DNA from: Rotaria sordida
Taxonomy: Eukaryota > Rotifera > Eurotatoria > Philodinida > Philodinidae
Length of the DNA: 64,000 nucleotides
Assembly: GCA_905250125.1 (NCBI GenBank)
Contig: CAJNOL010000596.1
Coordinates: 49,614 to 113,613 of the forward strand
Direction of reading: 5' to 3'
Numbering within the stretch: position 1 is the first letter of the stretch; every line of letters starts with the position of its first letter. The notes below the pieces were generated by a model. It saw only the letters and a program-made list of their open reading frames with translations. It ran no database searches and was not told the DNA's origin. The position numbers were made by a program, and so were the translations under genes. Positions 59,439-64,000 of this stretch are shown in pieces.

Positions 59439-59497
59439 GTGTGGGTGTGGGTGTGGAGGCTAATTTTCTTTTAGCAACAACACTCACACCCACATCC
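59439..59497. repeat. Telomere-like hairpin
   Basis: G arm AGTGTGGGTGTGGGTGTGG, loop AGGCTAATTTTCTTTTAGCAACAA, C arm CACTCACACCCACATCC. A solo G arm (GCGTGTGGGTGTG, 59179-59191) lies 250 nt upstream without a C partner. Confidence 0.8.
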
Positions 59498-59969
59498 TTA
59501 AAAAGAAATTCAAATTCATAAGGAATCTGATGCAGTGTTTTCACGAGGAATCCGAATCTGTAATTAGTTTTAGAATCCGAGTGAAAAGTCATAAACTATT
59601 ATTGATATGTTGATGAAATACCGCATTCATTTTTTGAAAAAAATGTGAAAATGTGTATATAGTATCTTGTTCATATCTTTTCGAAAATAGGGTCTAAACT
59701 TAAAAATTTTATTACAAAAATGATCAGTGCAAAAAGCTCTACAAATCATGACAGTTAGAATGAATTCGGAGGTGATTGCCGAAGCAGCTGGAAAAATCCC
59801 ATGGAATCACCCATAATTGAAAAAAAATTAAAGAAGAACTTTCATCATGCGTCGATAATATTCGATTTTTAAATGTAAATAAAAAAATGCTAATTGTAAT
59901 ATAAGATAAATTTATCTCGATCACATTAAGAGTGCCGGTAGAAAAAATACACAAAAATAAATATACAAA

Positions 59970-61679
59970 TTAGACACTGCGTTGGCAAAAGTATTTAGAA
60001 AAATAAGTATCGAAATGTTGAATATCAAACGTTTTTGTACAGTAGGCAATGTACTGATCAGGTCGAATAAGAAAACCAGCACCCTCCGAACTCTTATTCA
60101 CGCCAAAAACATGAAAAATTTCTTTTGTGTCTTCAGAATATTGAAATTGGTGTACTTTAATCAAATGTGAATAATAGTCTTGGATAAATTTAACAAATAG
60201 AAATAATTTGTCGGAACTAACTCTTTTTAGATTAACTAGGACGAGTAGATGGAAGTAAGTTCGGCTATCATCACCATTATTTGTCGATGTCGAGGACAAT
60301 AAATTATCAGAATGAGTGTAGACGTATGGCATTCGATCACCCGCCTGAACTTTGTCTTTTTTTGAGTCTCCGTCTCCTACAGAAAGTGTACTGTGATGAT
60401 ACTGAATTCCGATCATTGAGATGCGTCTGAAGAAAGCATCCCGAAGAAACGAAATGTAATTAAGCAAAGGAGAGAGAATATACTGATAGAGATATGGCAA
60501 GATGTTGAGTCTGATAAATCGAAGAATATAGTGAGAACTTGTCATAAATGCAAAGACACGATCAGTTGAGCGAACGACATCTTTTGCTACGCGAATTCGT
60601 TCATCATTATAAGTTTTCAATAATTCGTTATTGTTTACTGTTTTTCCTTGAACAGTAAAGGCAAGTTTCCAAGCTAAATTGAAGGCATCCTGAAGGCCTG
60701 TGTTCATACCTTGACCGCCGGCAGGAGAATGAATATGTGCTGCATCGCCCAGTAGAAAATATTTATTGTGAAGCGAAAATGCTTCGACATAGCGATGATG
60801 TGTTCGGTAAGTTGTCATCCACAATGAATTGTACAAGTGAATTCTTCTTTCCAGATGTTGACTAATACACGACTGGATATCTTCAAATTGCAACTGTTTT
60901 GAAGATCTTAAAAGTTCATGGGGAACAGTGCCGATAACACGGTATCTATTATCATTTTCATGGCCCTTCAATGGAAATAGAAGACCTATGCCAGATTTTG
61001 TTAGATTGAATTGTATATCATCCGTTACTGTTCCACTTTTTTCCTCATCCAAAAACTTCACATGGCAATCAATCACAAAAAGGGTTTCTTCATAGGTATT
61101 ACCGGGAAATGATAATTGAAGACTTTGTCTAACTTTCGAATGAGCACCGTCACAGCCGCATAGATATTTCGTGCGGATTTTGATCAATTCTCCCTCAATA
61201 GTGTCACGATAATCTTTGATTGTGCATTCAATTAGTTCGCTATTGATATCACCAAGTTCATGGAAGCTAATCAGTTCACATTGTCGATCTATTTGAATAC
61301 GACGCTTAAGGAGGAAATCTTCAAGTAATTCTTCAGTTTTTGATTGCTCCAAAATGAGTATATATGGATATTTAGTTAAGTTTCGTGTTCGTAAAATATT
61401 CATATCCACTTCCATTCGCTTTTTTCCATTGAAAAATCCGCTAAGACCCTTGACAATTTCACCACGACGAACAGCTTCATCTCCAATTCCCAGTTGATCA
61501 AAGATTTCTAGAGAACGAGCATGGACGGCTAGCGCACGCGACTGAGTTGTATGATTGACGGATTTGTCAAATATGCGAAATTTAATACCGTAGAGAGACA
61601 ACAGACAAGCCAATAGTAAACCAGTTGGGCCTGCGCCAATGATAACAACATCAACAATTTCCGGTATTGACGATGACAT
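59970..61679 (-). CDS. FAD-dependent monooxygenase, PheA/TfdB type
   Basis: A single frame of 569 residues from ATG 61679 (MSSSIPE); an upstream in-frame ATG at 61739 would add 20 residues but pushes the flavin motif away from the N-terminus, so I prefer the shorter start. Motifs in order are the Rossmann GAGPTGLLLACLL (residues about 15-27), the CGCDGAHSKVRQS motif that binds FAD and NAD(P)H, and LLGDAAHIHSPAGGQGMNTG followed by LQDAFNLAWKLA, which contacts the FAD ribityl chain. The C-terminal thioredoxin-like region of the phenol hydroxylase type is partly recognisable (AGDRMPYVYT; GAGFLIRPDQYIAY). Family members hydroxylate aromatic or polyketide substrates with NAD(P)H and O2; the substrate here is unknown. 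No introns and a bacterial/fungal-type family make horizontal origin likely. All cofactor motifs are intact. Confidence 0.85.
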   Translation of the reverse strand: MSSSIPEIVDVVIIGAGPTGLLLACLLSLYGIKFRIFDKSVNHTTQSRALAVHARSLEIFDQLGIGDEAVRRGEIVKGLSGFFNGKKRMEVDMNILRTRNLTKYPYILILEQSKTEELLEDFLLKRRIQIDRQCELISFHELGDINSELIECTIKDYRDTIEGELIKIRTKYLCGCDGAHSKVRQSLQLSFPGNTYEETLFVIDCHVKFLDEEKSGTVTDDIQFNLTKSGIGLLFPLKGHENDNRYRVIGTVPHELLRSSKQLQFEDIQSCISQHLERRIHLYNSLWMTTYRTHHRYVEAFSLHNKYFLLGDAAHIHSPAGGQGMNTGLQDAFNLAWKLAFTVQGKTVNNNELLKTYNDERIRVAKDVVRSTDRVFAFMTSSHYILRFIRLNILPYLYQYILSPLLNYISFLRDAFFRRISMIGIQYHHSTLSVGDGDSKKDKVQAGDRMPYVYTHSDNLLSSTSTNNGDDSRTYFHLLVLVNLKRVSSDKLFLFVKFIQDYYSHLIKVHQFQYSEDTKEIFHVFGVNKSSEGAGFLIRPDQYIAYCTKTFDIQHFDTYFSKYFCQRSV

Positions 61680-62082
61680 AGCTGTAGTCTTTTCAGATGT
61701 AAAAGATAAAAAATAAAAAATAGCGTGTTTGCAGAGCAAAACAGGAAAGTTGAACTGAAATATACAATAAAAAAGAGCTAAACTGAAGCTATTTTATATA
61801 AGAGTTACTGTTATATAACGAGATAAACTGATTTATATGATAAGGATCAAGGTCAGAAAAACGTACTCGAACGAACGAAAGAACGAAACTGTTTGAATCT
61901 TTTAATGTGACTATTTTTTCTCGTTCTTAAGAATGAATCACACACACCCATCAATCAATAATGAAAACGCATCAGTTCTGACACACCTATGCACTTAGGC
62001 GAGAGTTCGCCAGTAGATTGCCGGAGAAAAAAGTTTTCTCAAGTGATCGATCGAGTCAAACCATAGGCAAATCCAAAATGTT
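61680..62082. other. Upstream region of the monooxygenase
   Basis: No gene. A TTTTATATAA string lies at about 61792-61801 and could serve the minus-strand gene, but there is no further support. Confidence 0.3.
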
Positions 62083-62130
62083 AGGGCGGGTGTGGGTGTG
62101 GGTATTTCCATCATTAACACCCACACCTAC
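62083..62130. repeat. Telomere-like hairpin
   Basis: G arm AGGGCGGGTGTGGGTGTGGG, loop TATTTCCATCATTAA, C arm CACCCACACCTACTCC. Confidence 0.8.
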
Positions 62131-62292
62131 TCCAAAAAAAAACGTTGCAGCAGAGTGAAAAGTCATTGTAACACAATTATAGGTTCCCATGATAATACAT
62201 ATGTTTTATCGACTTTTACAGTATATTGAATATTTGTTTTTAATATTTTTTACTAAATAATAACTGCTTATTTAATGTTTCTCTTATATTTG

Positions 62293-62337
62293 AAGGTGTG
62301 GGTGTGGGTAAGGGGAAAATCAACACCCACATCCTCA
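62293..62337. repeat. Telomere-like hairpin
   Basis: G arm AAGGTGTGGGTGTGGGT, loop AAGGGGAAAATCA, C arm ACACCCACATCCTC. It lies only 160 nt from the previous hairpin. Confidence 0.8.
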
Positions 62338-63241
62338 GTAGAGCGTTAGTGACTCTTACATCGCATTATTTGTTTTGTTAGTATGTCTCAGAATGAGGGA
62401 TATCAGCGTTCCGTTTCTAAGGAATGGAAACACATCTCATATTGCATTTTCTAGTATTAGTGCAATACACTAAGGTTTGTATACTTCTTTCTTATATTTT
62501 ATGTGAGAGTACCATGCGTTCCCCGTTTCTGGAAATGAAATGCAAAGGTGACATTCCTACTCAAAATAAAATCTCTAATCTCTATGATTCATTATCAATC
62601 TACTTCTGTTTTCTTCTTATTTGTTTTTATTACTCATCATTACATCAATTTGCTTTTTTTTCTTCAATCTAATTGATTTTGATGATGTTTTAGTAATTCA
62701 CAAATAAGTGCAAATACAAATAATGAATTACTTAGTCATTGTGCTGATAGCAATATTATTAATCAACAAAAAAACTTAACAAATCAATAATAAAAAAAAC
62801 TCATTATATGAAAAAACTTTTTTTTTCCGATGGGCTGATGAATTTTACTTCAAATCTTTCGGAATTATTAATTCAATAAACAATAAGTTCTGCATCAAAT
62901 AGGAGAATGAAAATTTCAAACAATAACAAATGAATTAATTCGTTACACAATGTATGTATTTTAAAAAATTGTAAATTATGAAAAAATATTTTCGAGAATC
63001 AATGGAACGTTTTTTTTTCGGTTTGAATTCAGTTGAACTTAATTGTATATTTCATTCGCTATTTTTACACGGTCGAGATAAGAGGTATTCTATCTTGTCG
63101 GTTACGTACATTTTCTTTGTTCAACTCATCGATTATATTTTTTCGTATTAATTTATTTTACACCCAATTTTCAAATTATTTTTGAAATTATCAATTAAGG
63201 TAATTATATCCTGGTGTTTTTACGTCAGGTGTATCTTAATT
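62338..63241. other. AT-rich stretch 5' of the ORF1-like frame
   Basis: No supported gene. The last 100 nt may be the 5' untranslated part of the retroelement. Confidence 0.35.
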
Positions 63242-63933
63242 ATGCCTCCAAAAAAGGGAGGAACAGGTGGAAATAAGCAAGGACAAAATTACATTAATTC
63301 TATTAATGCAATACAAGGTCAAACAGCTGTAGCTGATGTTCGAGGAACAATGGCGATGAGTCATAGTCCGAGAACAAAGACTTCTGCAGGAGCAAAGGCT
63401 GGCCTCAACAAGCAATCAAATTTTAGCATCGCTCCTCTAATTCTAGAGGGCGTAAAGCTAAATAAATTACAATTAAATGACGTCATCAAGCAGCATTTAA
63501 AGGACTTACGAATTTCTGATATTCAGCTAAGTCGATCAGGAATTTTCACACTATATGCAAGCGATGTCAGTTCGTTTAATCGTTTGTTAAATGAGCTAGC
63601 ATCAATTCTTGCAACAAATGGTCAGGCTACAGCGAAAGTATATATGCCCCGATCCATTCAAGGTATAAAAGATACGGAAAAGGTCGCGTTTGTTAAAAGC
63701 GTCGACTTAGAAATTCCTGAAAGTCGAATAACTGAAGCATTGAAGAATATTGGCCTTGGTGTTGTTGATGTTATTCGACTAACAAATAAGGTAAAAAACA
63801 TACCGACCAAAACCATCAAGATCACATTTAATGATCCGCAAAATCGAAATACATTTATTCGTACTGGTTTACAAGTCGACTCAGTGCGTTTCGAAGCCGA
63901 AGCTGCAATGCAAAATACAAAGCCGGTGCAATG
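63242..63933 (+). mobile_element. Retrotransposon ORF1/gag-like frame, truncated by telomere repeat
   Basis: An ATG frame of about 230 residues opens MPPKKGGTGGNKQGQN with a basic Gly-rich tail. It continues with an alternating alpha/beta region that looks like an RNA-binding RRM-type ORF1 domain (LKDLRISDIQLSRSGIFTLY; VKSVDLEIPESRITEALKNI; VKNIPTKTIKITFNDPQNRN) and then MQNTKPVQC. In non-LTR and gag proteins of this layout, PVQC leads into CCHC zinc knuckles. Here the frame switches at that Cys codon to TGTGGG repeats, so knuckles and reverse transcriptase are missing. The ATG at 63182 is not needed; MPPKK is the natural start. The family call is by pattern and moderately sure. Confidence 0.55.
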
Positions 63934-64000
63934 TGGGTGTGGGGCAAGGTGTGGGGTGTGGGTGAGTGTGGGTGTGGGTGAGTGTGGGTGTGGGTGAGTG
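63932..64000. repeat. Terminal TGTGGG tract, possible telomere or G arm of a large hairpin
   Basis: At least 69 nt of TGTGGG variants run to the window edge (TGTGGGTGTGGGGCAAGG, then GTGTGGGTGAGTGTGGG repeated). The G-rich strand points outward (5' to 3' toward the edge), as at a real chromosome end. It could equally be the left arm of an inverted tract like 2317-2538. Confidence 0.75.

Noticed and set aside
1-64000. tRNA, rRNA or other standard RNA genes
   Set aside because: I looked for tRNA arm motifs and rRNA-like blocks and found nothing convincing by eye; a covariance-model scan would settle this.

Overview
The window reads as nuclear DNA of an animal, most likely a bdelloid rotifer (Adineta/Rotaria/Philodina type). 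The reasons are: AT-rich sequence (roughly two-thirds A+T by eye); short GT-AG introns of about 49-80 nt; many interstitial tracts of TGTGGG, the unit reported as the bdelloid telomere repeat; and several intronless genes of bacterial or fungal type scattered among split eukaryotic genes, foldback elements and satellite DNA. That mixture is what has been described for foreign-gene-rich, telomere-proximal bdelloid DNA. The species call is an inference from sequence alone.

Layout. 0.2-1 kb: a split gene on the minus strand, probably a GLYAT/GNAT acyltransferase, running off the left edge. 2.3-9 kb: a long inverted telomere-repeat tract, a proline-rich repeat exon, palindrome-dense DNA, two period-22 minisatellites, and a bacterial GNAT acetyltransferase lying against a truncated split gene. 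9.9-15.5 kb: foldback elements and a 2.5-kb element with inverted ends that contains about 14 copies of a 151/173-bp satellite. 15.5-25.9 kb: almost gene-free, with one 766-bp foldback element and two weak coding regions. 25.9-30.1 kb: a large FG-GAP protein with exactly 28 repeats, enough for four seven-bladed propellers. 30-37.4 kb: gene-poor, with small inverted-repeat elements and gene remnants. 37.8-39.9 kb: a three-exon pentapeptide-repeat membrane protein. 43-44.5 kb: an unrecognised intronless membrane-anchored protein. 47.5-50.5 kb: a split gene whose last exon runs without a break from a coiled-coil region into a complete bacterial-type PAPS reductase (CysH). 53-55 kb: decaying host-type genes. 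55.7-56.6 kb: a secreted His/Pro-rich precursor. 57.3-57.8 kb: a B-lectin. 60-61.7 kb: a FAD-dependent aromatic-type monooxygenase. 63.2-64 kb: a retrotransposon ORF1-like frame cut at its expected zinc-knuckle cysteine by TGTGGG repeats that run to the window edge.

The most striking feature is a family of about a dozen roughly 50-bp hairpins made of telomere-like repeat. Each has the G-rich arm on the 5' side, a short loop that is often purine-rich, and the C-rich arm on the 3' side. This is the polarity of a telomere-to-telomere join, never the reverse. They recur between genes across the window.

No operon-like coupling is seen. The shared theme is a patchwork of host genes, acquired metabolic or defence-type enzymes (acetyltransferase, sulfate reduction, monooxygenase, lectin), decayed genes and small foldback repeats. 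All exon boundaries were inferred by eye from GT-AG sites and reading-frame phase.
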